A DNA stretch of 6,849 nucleotides, taken from contig JAGNMH010000299.1 of assembly GCA_017991275.1 (NCBI GenBank), forward strand, positions 1 through 6,849, in the 5' to 3' direction. The notes beneath the pieces are model-generated. The model was given only the letters and a program-made list of their open reading frames with translations. It did no database searches and was not told the DNA's origin. The stretch comes from Acidobacteriota bacterium. GTDB taxonomy: Bacteria; Acidobacteriota; Blastocatellia; RBC074. A program made the position numbers and the translations under genes. Each line of letters starts with the position of its first letter. Position 1 is the first letter of the stretch. Positions 1-6,464 of the stretch are shown in pieces.

Positions 1-737
1 CTTTCGCACTGACCAGTCAGAGTGTAATCAATCGTTCGGCTGCGAGCGTTTCTCAAGTTGAGTTTGTAATTGGCGCGAAAGCGTCTGCGCCGAACGGTGG
101 GAAGAATCTCCAAACGGCTGGCCGGAATCACGCTCCACTCGGTCAATTCGTTGCCCAGTTCGCGCTTGGTTTGTTCGTCAATGGCGGTGACGGTCACGTC
201 GTAATTGCTTTCCTGGCGAATGGTTTTGGGGACGGAAATCGTCAACGTCAGGTGAGCGGTTCTATTCGCTTCGTTCAGGCTGACCCGGCGCGGTTCGCAT
301 TGCAGCCAATTTTCGGGGAATTCGGCGGCCTTCAATCCGACCTTTAAGTCTTCGCGGCCTGTGTAATGCAACTCGACTTCGCATTTGGCTTTTTCACCCG
401 GACGCAGCGTGAGGTTTGCTGGCAAAAGCGTGACGGCAACGCCTGAATCATCACTTTTCGATTCCAGCCTCAGCGTGTAATCCCAGAAGCTTAAATCTTC
501 GCCGACATTCCACTTTCTTTCGTCGCTTTTTTGCAGCAGTTCCCGCAAATAGGCTCGCGCGCCGCTGACATTGGTGACGCGAACGCCGCCGCTTTGTTCG
601 ATAGTCAGTTCGGCGTGGGAATAGGCGACTGCCTGAATCGTGCCTTCTTCAACGCGCAGCGACAAAGCTCTATCGCCAAGCTCCCACGATCTGATCGGTG
701 TGCCGCCTTTGTCATAAGCTTTGATGATGTAATTCAT
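1..737 (-). CDS. FHA-like plus Ig-like (NEW3/COG1470-type) eCIS accessory protein, C-terminus beyond window
   Basis: The gene starts at ATG 737-735 and stays open to the left edge (245 complete codons). GAGGGAG at 745-751 lies 7 nt upstream of the start and overlaps the previous stop, which supports this start and coupling to the tail protein I gene. Residues about 1-92 look like a degenerate FHA beta-sandwich: an SHAELTI segment at 40-46, VTNVSG at 54-59, then GEDLSFWDYTLRLE at 79-92, which resembles the usual G-D-x-I-x-h-G-x-x-x-L ending of FHA domains. Residues about 100-186 form an Ig-like repeat of NEW3/COG1470 type (LPANLTLRPGEKAKCEVELH, later LTLTISVP and YDVTVTA). A second repeat begins near 205 (LEILPTVRRRRFRANYKLNL). 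No signal peptide or membrane helix is visible. From memory, proteins of this kind occur beside tail protein I genes in other eCIS loci with unknown function. Attachment, particle decoration or assembly are guesses. The Ig-like part is fairly sure and the FHA-like part tentative. Confidence 0.72.
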   Translation of the reverse strand, partial: MNYIIKAYDKGGTPIRSWELGDRALSLRVEEGTIQAVAYSHAELTIEQSGGVRVTNVSGARAYLRELLQKSDERKWNVGEDLSFWDYTLRLESKSDDSGVAVTLLPANLTLRPGEKAKCEVELHYTGREDLKVGLKAAEFPENWLQCEPRRVSLNEANRTAHLTLTISVPKTIRQESNYDVTVTAIDEQTKRELGNELTEWSVIPASRLEILPTVRRRRFRANYKLNLRNARSRTIDYTLTGQCE

Positions 738-744
738 GGCAACG

Positions 745-751
745 CTCCCTC
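745..751 (-). promoter_or_regulatory. ribosome binding site of the FHA/Ig-like gene
   Basis: GAGGGAG on the minus strand, 7 nt before ATG 737, overlapping the TGA of the preceding gene. It fixes the start of the downstream gene, whose frame is missed by a search requiring complete ORFs because it runs off the window. Confidence 0.7.
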
Positions 752-1304
752 AATTCACGATTTCGTAACCGACGGCTGCGGGTTTGAACATTTCGATTAA
801 CTCGCGGGCGATGGCCGGAGACTGAATCGCTCGCGGCCAGCGAACCCTGAAAACGAATGCTTCCGCATTGGTGATGCGCGGAGTCACGCCAGTCGCGGCG
901 CGCAACACGCGAGTCAAAAACAACCGTGTGCCGCGCAACCGATACGACCGCGCGATTTCGGCCAGCACTGCGCGTTGCACTGCTTCAGGCCAGTCGGGAT
1001 TGAGTCGCACACCCAGCCATTCGCCCAACCACGCCAGCCAGGTTGACGGACAAGCGCGCGGGTCGAAGTACAAGGCGATGTGATCCTGTCGTTGTTCCAG
1101 CGGCTCCCAGATGGATTCAAAGACGCCCAAAAATCGTCCGGCAAAATCGTTGTGTTGAAAAACCGGCGGCAGAAAATCCATATAGCTGCTGGCGTTTGTC
1201 ATTTCGCCTTTCTCACTCAACTCCCCCGATTTTTTCACCGGCCAAATCTGCCAGCTACCGTTATCCTCCACGATTTTCGTTTTTGTGTAGCCGTTCATTT
1301 TCAT
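750..1304 (-). CDS. eCIS tail protein I / baseplate protein (TIGR02242-like, Afp12-like)
   Basis: This 184-residue protein belongs to the phage tail protein I group (Tail_P2_I/TIGR02242), which forms part of the baseplate wedge beside the J-like protein. The core is visible from about residue 39: SSYMDFLPPVFQ, then FLGVFESIWEPLEQRQDHI, FDPRACPSTWLAWLGEWLGV, and the RSYRLRGTRLFLTRVL segment typical of the family, ending in FKPAAVGYEIVN. ATG 1304 overlaps the upstream stop as ATGA (1301-1304) and has AAAAGGA at 1314-1320, so I keep it as the start. The first 34 or so residues look unlike the family core. An internal ATG at 1202 (residue 35), preceded by a purine-rich AGAAAGG, is a possible alternative. 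The protein is far shorter than Afp12 itself and resembles the short versions in actinobacterial-type eCIS. P2-type phages use homologues, but the neighbours favour an eCIS. Confidence 0.87.
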   Translation of the reverse strand: MKMNGYTKTKIVEDNGSWQIWPVKKSGELSEKGEMTNASSYMDFLPPVFQHNDFAGRFLGVFESIWEPLEQRQDHIALYFDPRACPSTWLAWLGEWLGVRLNPDWPEAVQRAVLAEIARSYRLRGTRLFLTRVLRAATGVTPRITNAEAFVFRVRWPRAIQSPAIARELIEMFKPAAVGYEIVN

Positions 1305-3388
1305 CGGTTGGCGTCCTTTTTGTCAGTCTTTTCGTCGGCGAATTCAACGATGACTTTGTGTTGTGTCGAACAGATCAGACTGCGCGGTTCCAGCACGACT
1401 TCCGAAACCGGTTGGCCGAGACTGGCGCTCTTGTCAGGTTCGCTGCCCCACAATTCCAGCTTTCGCACTACTTCGACGCCGGGAATTCGCAGCAGCAGAT
1501 TTTCCAGTTCAAAGCGATGCAGCTTGCGCCCGAAAGGCCAGCCGTAACCTTGCGGCCCGCCTGTGTGCGGATTCAGGTAACGATGAAGCGCGTCTGTAGC
1601 TTGCGCTTCGATTTCCGCTTTCAGACTTTCCGTCGCCGGGCTTTCACTTGATTGATTGAGCAAGCGGTCTTCGGCGTGAGGGCTGAGCCGCAAAATGGCT
1701 TCGACTTTGATCCAGCGATAAATCGGCCAACTTGGCATCACATCCACGCCGGGCAACGAACGCCGCGTCAAAAAGCGTTTCACTTCGTTGAGCAATTTTT
1801 GCGAAGGCCGCAGCATCGCTTCCGGGATGGGTTGCGGAATGGTTTCGATTTCCGGCAGCACATAAATCTGGACGGTTCCCGGTAAGGCATTTTGTTTTGG
1901 ATCTGTCGGTTGTAATCCGGCGGCCAGACAAAGCGCGCGCTTCACGCCGGGCACTTCCGTTGCCAGCGATTCGTAATCTTCGGCGCTGACGGCGCGGTCT
2001 GCGGCGCGCAGAGCTTGCGGCGCGCGAAGCTTGGCGTCGCTGAGCGTTTGGGCATTGCGACCGCCGATTGCATTTTGATGATTGGTCACGCCAGCGATGT
2101 ACGGCAGCGATTCGCCGAGTTCGCACAAGGTTCCGGCGGGAACGTTGCCAATTGTGCCGCCGCCGTGTTGATAGCGCGTGAGCATCAATTGGCTGCCGTG
2201 CGGCGGGACTTTGCCGAATTGTCGAATGGAGTTGTCCGGCTGTAACAACGCCGGGCCGAGCATGATTTCGCCCGTCGCATGATCCAGCGTGAAATGAGGA
2301 TCGTCTTTATCCGATGAAGCGAAGTCGCGGACTTCACGCCAGGCTTCGCCGTCTTTGTCGCCCGGTTCTTTGACGATCAGATGATCGCTGTGTTGGTTGA
2401 GCGGCAGCACCGGCGCGTGATGCAGCTTGAAAATTTGCCCCGGCGCTCCGTCGCTTTGCCCCAGAATTTCTTCAGCCACCGCCAGCGCGTGCCGAGCCGA
2501 AGCCGTGCCGCCGCGCGTTTCGATCTTCTTCAATTGTCGCAAGCTCGGCGATTCAGTGTAGTTATGCTGATTGCCAGACACGGTCAGCAATCGGCAGCAA
2601 AGCCAATATGCCGTGATGCCGAACATCTCTGTCTTTTTCATTTCAGGCAATCGCAAAACAAGCTCGCCACCTTTGGCCCATTTGTTGGTTTGATCGTCTT
2701 CAATTTCGCAAGGCAGCCAGGGCTTGCGCCAATCGCCTTGCCAGGCTTGCCAACTGATTGGGCTTTGATCGGGAGTTCTGATTTCGCCCGGCACGCAATC
2801 CAGGTCCAGCGCCAGCACGTGATGGCCGACATTGTTTGCCAACGCCAGAAACATGGCTTCGCCGGGCAATTTGTCGGGAAAGATTGCCGCTGGTTTCGGG
2901 CTGATGCCGCGTCCGTCCATCACCATTCCAGCCTTATCGAACAGGAGTTTGTTGCCAGTTTTTTCATCGCCCGCATACACGGCCAGCAATTCCGGCGGAT
3001 GCAAAACCAGTTCGCGTTCGGTGGCAAAGACGACTGCCGGACTGGTTTCCGTTCGCACCGTGGCGACTTCGGTTTCACGTTTGATGGTCAAGCTTTTATC
3101 AAGCAACGGCGCGGACAGATAAAACGTGACCGGCGCGCGAGCCGGACGCGGCGGATTCAAACGAACTCCGATCATTTCCAGAAACTTGATGTAATTCTTT
3201 TCCGGGACTTGATTGACGCGATACAGCAACATTTCGCTCATCCAGGCGAACAGTTCGATCATGGCCACGCCGGGATCACTGACGTTGTGATCAGTCCATT
3301 CCGGGCAGTAACGCGGAATCAACCGTTTGGCTTCATCAACGATGTTCTGAAACTTGCGGTCGTCTAATTTTGGAGTCGGCAGCGGCAT
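1301..3388 (-). CDS. baseplate J-like wedge protein (TIGR02243-like, Afp11-like)
   Basis: From ATG 3388 the product has 695 residues and is the main eCIS baseplate wedge component. Near the N-terminus it has PEWTDHNVSDPGVAMIELFA, then LLYRVNQVPEKNY and FLEMIGVRLNPPRPARAPV, the hallmark of TIGR02243-type baseplate assembly proteins. The middle carries GAPGQIFKLHHAPVLP, HFTLDHATGEIMLGP and YQHGGGTIGNVPAGTL. Near residues 460-485 is the J-like signature RAVSAEDYESLATEVPGVKR. The C-terminus has GYGWPFGRKLHRFELENLL (around 614-632) and then IPGVEVVRKLEL. The reading frame extends 19 codons upstream to a TTG at 3445 within the gp25-like gene, but the motif-bearing protein begins MPLPTPKLDDRKF and ATG 3388 sits 7 nt after the previous stop, so I use it. 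The 3' end overlaps the tail protein I start by 4 nt. No truncation or frameshift is seen. Confidence 0.93.
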   Translation of the reverse strand: MPLPTPKLDDRKFQNIVDEAKRLIPRYCPEWTDHNVSDPGVAMIELFAWMSEMLLYRVNQVPEKNYIKFLEMIGVRLNPPRPARAPVTFYLSAPLLDKSLTIKRETEVATVRTETSPAVVFATERELVLHPPELLAVYAGDEKTGNKLLFDKAGMVMDGRGISPKPAAIFPDKLPGEAMFLALANNVGHHVLALDLDCVPGEIRTPDQSPISWQAWQGDWRKPWLPCEIEDDQTNKWAKGGELVLRLPEMKKTEMFGITAYWLCCRLLTVSGNQHNYTESPSLRQLKKIETRGGTASARHALAVAEEILGQSDGAPGQIFKLHHAPVLPLNQHSDHLIVKEPGDKDGEAWREVRDFASSDKDDPHFTLDHATGEIMLGPALLQPDNSIRQFGKVPPHGSQLMLTRYQHGGGTIGNVPAGTLCELGESLPYIAGVTNHQNAIGGRNAQTLSDAKLRAPQALRAADRAVSAEDYESLATEVPGVKRALCLAAGLQPTDPKQNALPGTVQIYVLPEIETIPQPIPEAMLRPSQKLLNEVKRFLTRRSLPGVDVMPSWPIYRWIKVEAILRLSPHAEDRLLNQSSESPATESLKAEIEAQATDALHRYLNPHTGGPQGYGWPFGRKLHRFELENLLLRIPGVEVVRKLELWGSEPDKSASLGQPVSEVVLEPRSLICSTQHKVIVEFADEKTDKKDANR
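1314..1320 (-). promoter_or_regulatory. ribosome binding site of the tail protein I gene
   Basis: AAAAGGA on the minus strand inside the 3' end of the baseplate J-like gene. AGGA ends 9 nt before ATG 1304. Together with the ATGA stop/start overlap it supports the longer start over the internal ATG at 1202. Confidence 0.6.
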
Positions 3389-3395
3389 AAATGAA

Positions 3396-3788
3396 TCATT
3401 CCCCCGGAATGCGATAAAACGGATAAACCAGCGAGCGGCGGTCAAGCGTGGCTTTGATCTCGTAATGGATTTCGATCAGCAATCGCGCAGCATCATCAGG
3501 ATCGGCCATTGCTTTGACCTCCACGACGCGAATGCGAGGCTCCCACATTTGCAAAGCCTCTCCGACGTAATGCGCCGCCAGCCCTGCGGTTGCGGCATCG
3601 TTCGGCGCGAAGATCAAATCGTGAATCAGGCAGCCGAACTCCGGGCGCATGACGCGCTGACCTTTCGGCGTCAGCAGAATCATCCAGATGGACTGTTCGA
3701 TTTCGTGCTCGCCACTGGAAAGCGCGATTCCACCGCGAGCGTTGACTCCCAATGGAAAAGCCCAACCTTTGCCCAGAAATTCGTTCAT
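3396..3788 (-). CDS. gp25-like baseplate wedge protein (GPW/gp25 family, Afp9-like)
   Basis: This 130-residue protein matches the T4 gp25/phage W family (GPW_gp25), whose members sit at the sheath-baseplate junction and prime sheath assembly. The sequence opens FLGKGWAFPLGVN and contains the family pattern HEIEQSIWMILLTPKGQRVM (28-47), then RPEFGCLIHDLIFAPND. The P-x-F-G-C/S segment and the later EPRIRVVEVKA, followed by a beta-rich end (LLIEIHYEIKAT), are characteristic. Length is normal for the family. ATG 3788 has TAGGAAA at 3792-3798 overlapping the stop of the PAAR gene, with a 7-nt gap, so the two genes are coupled. In Afp the gp25-like gene comes before the PAAR gene; here the order is reversed. 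T6SS TssE belongs to the same superfamily, but the neighbours are eCIS-type. Confidence 0.93.
   Translation of the reverse strand: MNEFLGKGWAFPLGVNARGGIALSSGEHEIEQSIWMILLTPKGQRVMRPEFGCLIHDLIFAPNDAATAGLAAHYVGEALQMWEPRIRVVEVKAMADPDDAARLLIEIHYEIKATLDRRSLVYPFYRIPGE
3400..3405 (-). promoter_or_regulatory. weak, distant ribosome binding site of the baseplate J-like gene
   Basis: GGGGGA on the minus strand in the last codons of the gp25-like gene, 11 nt before ATG 3388. The spacing is longer than usual, so initiation here probably depends on ribosomes terminating at the gp25-like stop (3398-3396), which is only 7 nt upstream of the start. Confidence 0.4.
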
Positions 3789-3795
3789 TGTTTTC

Positions 3796-4188
3796 CTATC
3801 CGATCAAAACCGTGCCGGTCGCAATCACTACTCCATTCGGCAAGTCCGCCGGATCGTTGCAGGTTTCAGCCTTGTCGCCATTGCGCGCCGCGGCTTTGCC
3901 ATTGATGTTGACGGTCGCGCTGCCGCTGATGATTTTGCCTTTGTCTGAAGGCGGCTTTTGAAAGGGGCCACCTTGCGGAATGTGTGGCGGTTTGTTGTTG
4001 GCAATGCTGTCAACCGTTGCTGCCGCCTGACCTTCGATCTTCACGTTGTCGCTCAGCTTGTTGTCTAGGATTCCTGCAAATGGGTGCGGTAGCGGAGTTG
4101 GAATTGGACCCGCAGCCGTTGGAATCAACACGATATGAATGTCCGTGGCCGTCACCTGATCGCCTTTTTTCGCTGCCGGTTGCCCCAT
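3796..4188 (-). CDS. PAAR-domain spike tip protein (Afp10-like)
   Basis: This 130-residue PAAR-like protein would form the sharp cone capping the VgrG-like needle. It begins MGQPAAKKGDQVTATDIHIV and contains PTPLPHPFAG, then NNKPPHIPQGGPF, then GSATVNINGKAAARNGDKAE, then ETCNDP and a closing VVIATGTVLIG. Candidate zinc ligands are His18, His35, His69 and Cys110, matching the three-His one-Cys set known for PAAR proteins. The repeated short beta segments (IEGQAAATV, VNINGKAAARNGD) are typical. There is no C-terminal effector extension: the protein stops where the PAAR fold should end. The start has AAAGGAA at 4193-4199. It is separated from the VgrG-like gene by a 110-nt gap holding a large palindrome, unlike the tight junctions elsewhere in the cluster. 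Confidence 0.92.
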   Translation of the reverse strand: MGQPAAKKGDQVTATDIHIVLIPTAAGPIPTPLPHPFAGILDNKLSDNVKIEGQAAATVDSIANNKPPHIPQGGPFQKPPSDKGKIISGSATVNINGKAAARNGDKAETCNDPADLPNGVVIATGTVLIG

Positions 4189-4192
4189 AGTG

Positions 4193-4199
4193 TTCCTTT
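4193..4199 (-). promoter_or_regulatory. ribosome binding site of the PAAR gene
   Basis: AAAGGAA on the minus strand, 4 nt before ATG 4188. It lies 13 nt beyond the end of the palindrome at 4213-4287, so a folded hairpin in the mRNA would leave this site exposed. Confidence 0.7.
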
Positions 4200-4212
4200 A
4201 GGACTTACGCTC

Positions 4213-4287
4213 GTGTCGGTAGCCCGCGCGTAAGCAAGGGCTTTTTCACTCAAAACAAGCCCTTGCTTACGCGCGGGCTACTGACAC
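4213..4287. repeat. 31-bp-arm palindrome (inverted pair of repeat units, REP/BIME-like)
   Basis: Arms 4213-4243 and 4257-4287 are reverse complements over 31 bp with one mismatch (G4218 against C-side A4282-T context; a G-T wobble in RNA), with a 13-nt loop. The arm contains GTAGCCCGCGCGTAAGCAAG, and the other arm carries its complement CTTGCTTACGCGCGGGCTAC. The element fills most of the gap between the VgrG-like and PAAR genes. In the direction of transcription no T-run follows it, so it does not look like an intrinsic terminator for the operon. On the opposite strand GTTTTTCTTC follows at 4291-4300. A related single unit lies at 6465-6500. It is probably a dispersed intergenic element; effects on mRNA stability or on relative expression are inference. 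Confidence 0.85.
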
Positions 4288-4298
4288 ATCGTTTTTCT

Positions 4299-5795
4299 TC
4301 AATTCAGGTTGATGGTTTTGCCTTTGATCGTCACGCCTTCGCTGTCCAGCTTGATCGAGTTGCCGTATTTGTCGGCGATGACGATCTTGCCTGCGCCTTG
4401 CTTATCCGGCGGAGAATCTTTGCCATTCCATAAACTGCCGATGACGTAAGGGTGATGCACGTCGCCGAATTCAAAGCCAACCAGCACTTCGTCGTTTACT
4501 TCCGGGATGAATTGAATGCCGCGTTGCCGGCCTGCTCCGGCGGAAACTACGCGCGCCCAATCTGTGGCGTAATCGCCCGTCAAATACGGGAATTTGACTT
4601 TGACGCGCCCCCAACCATCCGGGTCGCTGTTGTCCGTGACGATGCCGACGATCAGGCCGAAACCGTTCATCGCGCGTTCGTCTTCGTCTCCGCGCAACAA
4701 GCGCAGCAAGGTCGCCGGAGTCTGGCCGGAAATATGGAAGTGCGTGTTGTAATTGCGCTCGGCGCTGTAATGATGCGTCGCAGCGGTGACGAAATAATTG
4801 CCGCTGAAACGTTCTCCCAAACCGAACAGCTTGATGGTTGCGCCTGCGATGATGCCCGGATTGCCGCGACATTCGCCGTCGGCTTCGATAAAGCGTTCGG
4901 CTTGTCGGTCGGCAACGGCCTTTGCAATGTGATCGGCTTCGGCCTGCGAACGGACTGGTTGATTGGCCACCAGATGTTCGGCCTGGATTTGAAAAGCTTC
5001 TTTGGCCATTGCGCCGCCTTGTTTCTTTTCGCCGATTTTGCGGGCGCTTTCGCCTTTGTCGGATTGGCCTGTGATTTCGCGGCGGGATTGCGGATCCCAG
5101 CCGCGCACGATGACTTTGTTGACCTGTCCGATGGTCGTCATACGCGCGCGGAATTCGTGCAGGTTGCCGCCCCAATGCAATTCGATTTCGCGCTCTTTGT
5201 GATCCGACGGCGGTTTGAAGCAAAGCTTTTTGCCGCTGACATAAAGCAGAAACCCCAAAGCCTTCGCACGTTCGCGCAGAAATTCCAGGTTGGTCTGGTT
5301 GTTCTGAAACAAGTGACGATGAACTCGCCGCGTTGCCGTGACATCGGTTTCCAACCTGGCTTCCGCCGCCAATCGTTTGACCACATCGGCATCGGTTACG
5401 TTGCGGAACGAACGCACGTGGCGACCGCGCGTCAGGCGATGCAAACGATCAAACACGCGGACGATCAATTGATGACTGCCGGTGCCGAACTCCGATTCGA
5501 TTTCGACGATCTCGCCTTCAAAGACCGGTTTCTCTTCGCTATTTTTTTCTGTTGCGCGCGCCGTGATGCGAATGGCACGTCCGGGCGTAAGTTTGTCGGA
5601 ATCCACCCATTTCAATTGCGGGTCGTAAATTTCCAGCGTCGCCACATCGGGCAGATGCAAACTGTTTTCGACCGTGATCGAAAGCACAGCCCGCATCAAC
5701 GGAGCTTCCGCCTCAACCGGTCGCCCGTCTTTTTCCAGGTACAAATAGAAGTGCGTCAGCGACTGGCTTTCTTGTTTTCGTTCAGGTTCAGGCAT
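4299..5795 (-). CDS. VgrG/gpD-like spike protein (Afp8-like)
   Basis: This 498-residue protein is the trimeric central spike under the tube. The N-terminal two thirds are of the phage late control D/gp27-like type: VFEGEIVEIESEFG near 70-85, LIVRVFDRLHRLTRGRHVRS, and the characteristic NNQTNLEFLRERAKALGFLL near 163-183. From about residue 376 comes the gp5-like OB fold: GLIVGIVTDNSDPDGWGRVK, VKFPYL, DWARVVSAGAG, then GIQFIPEVNDEVLVGFEFGD and HHPYVIGSLWNG. The last 30 or so residues (IVIADKYGNSIKLDSEGVTI and onward) are a short beta-needle ending IKGKTINLN, ready to receive the PAAR tip. No C-terminal effector or lysozyme domain is present. ATG 5795 overlaps the LysM gene by 8 nt and has no clear Shine-Dalgarno, so translation is probably coupled. 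A downstream 110-nt gap holds the palindrome. T6SS VgrG is an alternative family, but the context is eCIS. Confidence 0.93.
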   Translation of the reverse strand: MPEPERKQESQSLTHFYLYLEKDGRPVEAEAPLMRAVLSITVENSLHLPDVATLEIYDPQLKWVDSDKLTPGRAIRITARATEKNSEEKPVFEGEIVEIESEFGTGSHQLIVRVFDRLHRLTRGRHVRSFRNVTDADVVKRLAAEARLETDVTATRRVHRHLFQNNQTNLEFLRERAKALGFLLYVSGKKLCFKPPSDHKEREIELHWGGNLHEFRARMTTIGQVNKVIVRGWDPQSRREITGQSDKGESARKIGEKKQGGAMAKEAFQIQAEHLVANQPVRSQAEADHIAKAVADRQAERFIEADGECRGNPGIIAGATIKLFGLGERFSGNYFVTAATHHYSAERNYNTHFHISGQTPATLLRLLRGDEDERAMNGFGLIVGIVTDNSDPDGWGRVKVKFPYLTGDYATDWARVVSAGAGRQRGIQFIPEVNDEVLVGFEFGDVHHPYVIGSLWNGKDSPPDKQGAGKIVIADKYGNSIKLDSEGVTIKGKTINLN

Positions 5796-6447
5796 TAGGA
5801 ATCATCAGTTGCGTGCCGGGTTTCAATCGCCGGACAGTGGTCAAATCGTTGGCGTCGGCAATTGCTCGCCACAATGTCGCGTCGCCATATTCGGCATAGG
5901 CAATGGCTTCCAGCTTGTCGCCTTCGCGCACAGTCCAAACGTGCTCGCCGCCGACTCCGCCCGAAGTCGGGTTTTGCGACGGATAAAACAATTCATCTAC
6001 GACTTGGGTGAAGCTCACATCCAGCACAGCTCTGACGGGAGTTCCGTCTTCACGAAACAAGGTGAAGCGTTGCGTCAAACTGGTGATGACGGCTTTGAAT
6101 CCCACTTTGTCGCCCCATTGAAAGCGCACATAAGGGGGGCGACTTTTGCCGTTGGTGTTGTCTTTCAAATCTTCGTCCACCAACAGCATCTTGTAGATTT
6201 TGTCGGTGTATTCGCTCCGCACGTCTTTTTTGGCGGCGTAAGTGTCGAAGTAAAGTTGCATTTGCAAGGTTGTCGGATTGCCGCCGCCGAAATCGAAATC
6301 CGGCGTATTGGCCTTGGGTTTGGCCTGACGATGCCAGGTGTTTTGCTTGGAAAACGTCAGTTCTTTCGGATTGAACATGACGACAACTTCTTCTTTGCGC
6401 CGGTTGTTCTTGTCCAATCGCACGATTTTTGCTTTGGCCAGACTCAT
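5788..6447 (-). CDS. tube-spike adaptor with C-terminal LysM domain (Afp7-like)
   Basis: This 219-residue protein combines an eCIS tube-type N-terminal domain with a LysM domain. It corresponds to Afp7/Pvc7 and T4 gp53-like proteins, which join the inner tube to the spike hub. The N-terminal domain has VVMFNPKELTFSKQNTWHRQ (about 22-41), then DFDFGGGNPTTLQMQLYFDT (about 50-69) and, further on, PPYVRFQWGDKVGFKAVITS, a pattern common to this family. The LysM segment runs about 169-219: HVWTVREGDKLEAIAYAEYG, LWRAIADANDL, LKPGTQLMIPN. The linker between them is Gly/Ser-rich (NPTSGGVGGE). In this setting LysM is structural and need not bind cell wall. ATG 6447 has GAGGAAA at 6452-6458. Just upstream lies a repeat unit (6465-6500). 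The stop overlaps the VgrG-like start by 8 nt. Confidence 0.93.
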   Translation of the reverse strand: MSLAKAKIVRLDKNNRRKEEVVVMFNPKELTFSKQNTWHRQAKPKANTPDFDFGGGNPTTLQMQLYFDTYAAKKDVRSEYTDKIYKMLLVDEDLKDNTNGKSRPPYVRFQWGDKVGFKAVITSLTQRFTLFREDGTPVRAVLDVSFTQVVDELFYPSQNPTSGGVGGEHVWTVREGDKLEAIAYAEYGDATLWRAIADANDLTTVRRLKPGTQLMIPNA

Positions 6448-6451
6448 TTGA

Positions 6452-6458
6452 TTTCCTC
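6452..6458 (-). promoter_or_regulatory. ribosome binding site of the LysM adaptor gene
   Basis: GAGGAAA on the minus strand, 4 nt before ATG 6447 and 6 nt after the repeat unit at 6465-6500. It is the clearest ribosome binding site in the window and decides the start. Confidence 0.75.
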
Positions 6459-6464
6459 GCGTTA

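Noticed and set aside
531..800. Plus-strand open frame of 89 codons
   Set aside because: It overlaps the FHA/Ig-like gene, which has a good ribosome binding site, fits the operon and is open to the window edge.
1043..1651. Plus-strand open frame across the J-like/tail protein I junction
   Set aside because: It spans two convincing minus-strand genes and is in register with the J-like gene; no motifs or ribosome binding site support it.
2381..3367. Plus-strand open frame of 328 codons opposite the baseplate J-like gene
   Set aside because: Same cause: it is in codon register with the sense gene and its translation is compositionally odd and motif-free.
3389..3445. Upstream TTG start for the baseplate J-like gene (19 extra residues)
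   Set aside because: It would lie 50 nt inside the gp25-like gene and the added residues do not match the family; ATG 3388 directly after the previous stop fits better.
4213..4287. CRISPR repeat or transfer RNA-like structure
   Set aside because: There are only two inverted arms with a short loop, no spacers and no cloverleaf.
4213..4300. Intrinsic terminator ending the operon after the spike gene
   Set aside because: The T-run (4291-4300) is on the wrong side for minus-strand transcription, and the genes that follow are required for the same particle. It could at most end antisense transcripts.
3396..5795. Type VI secretion cluster
   Set aside because: VgrG, PAAR and gp25-like proteins also occur in T6SS, but the LysM tube adaptor, the TIGR02243-like protein and tail protein I are eCIS or phage-tail components absent from T6SS.
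4452..5798. Long plus-strand open frame (448 codons) opposite the spike gene
   Set aside because: It is in exact codon register with the sense gene, so it stays open only because that gene uses no TTA, CTA or TCA codons over this stretch. The product has no family motifs, while the sense product is a clear VgrG-like protein.
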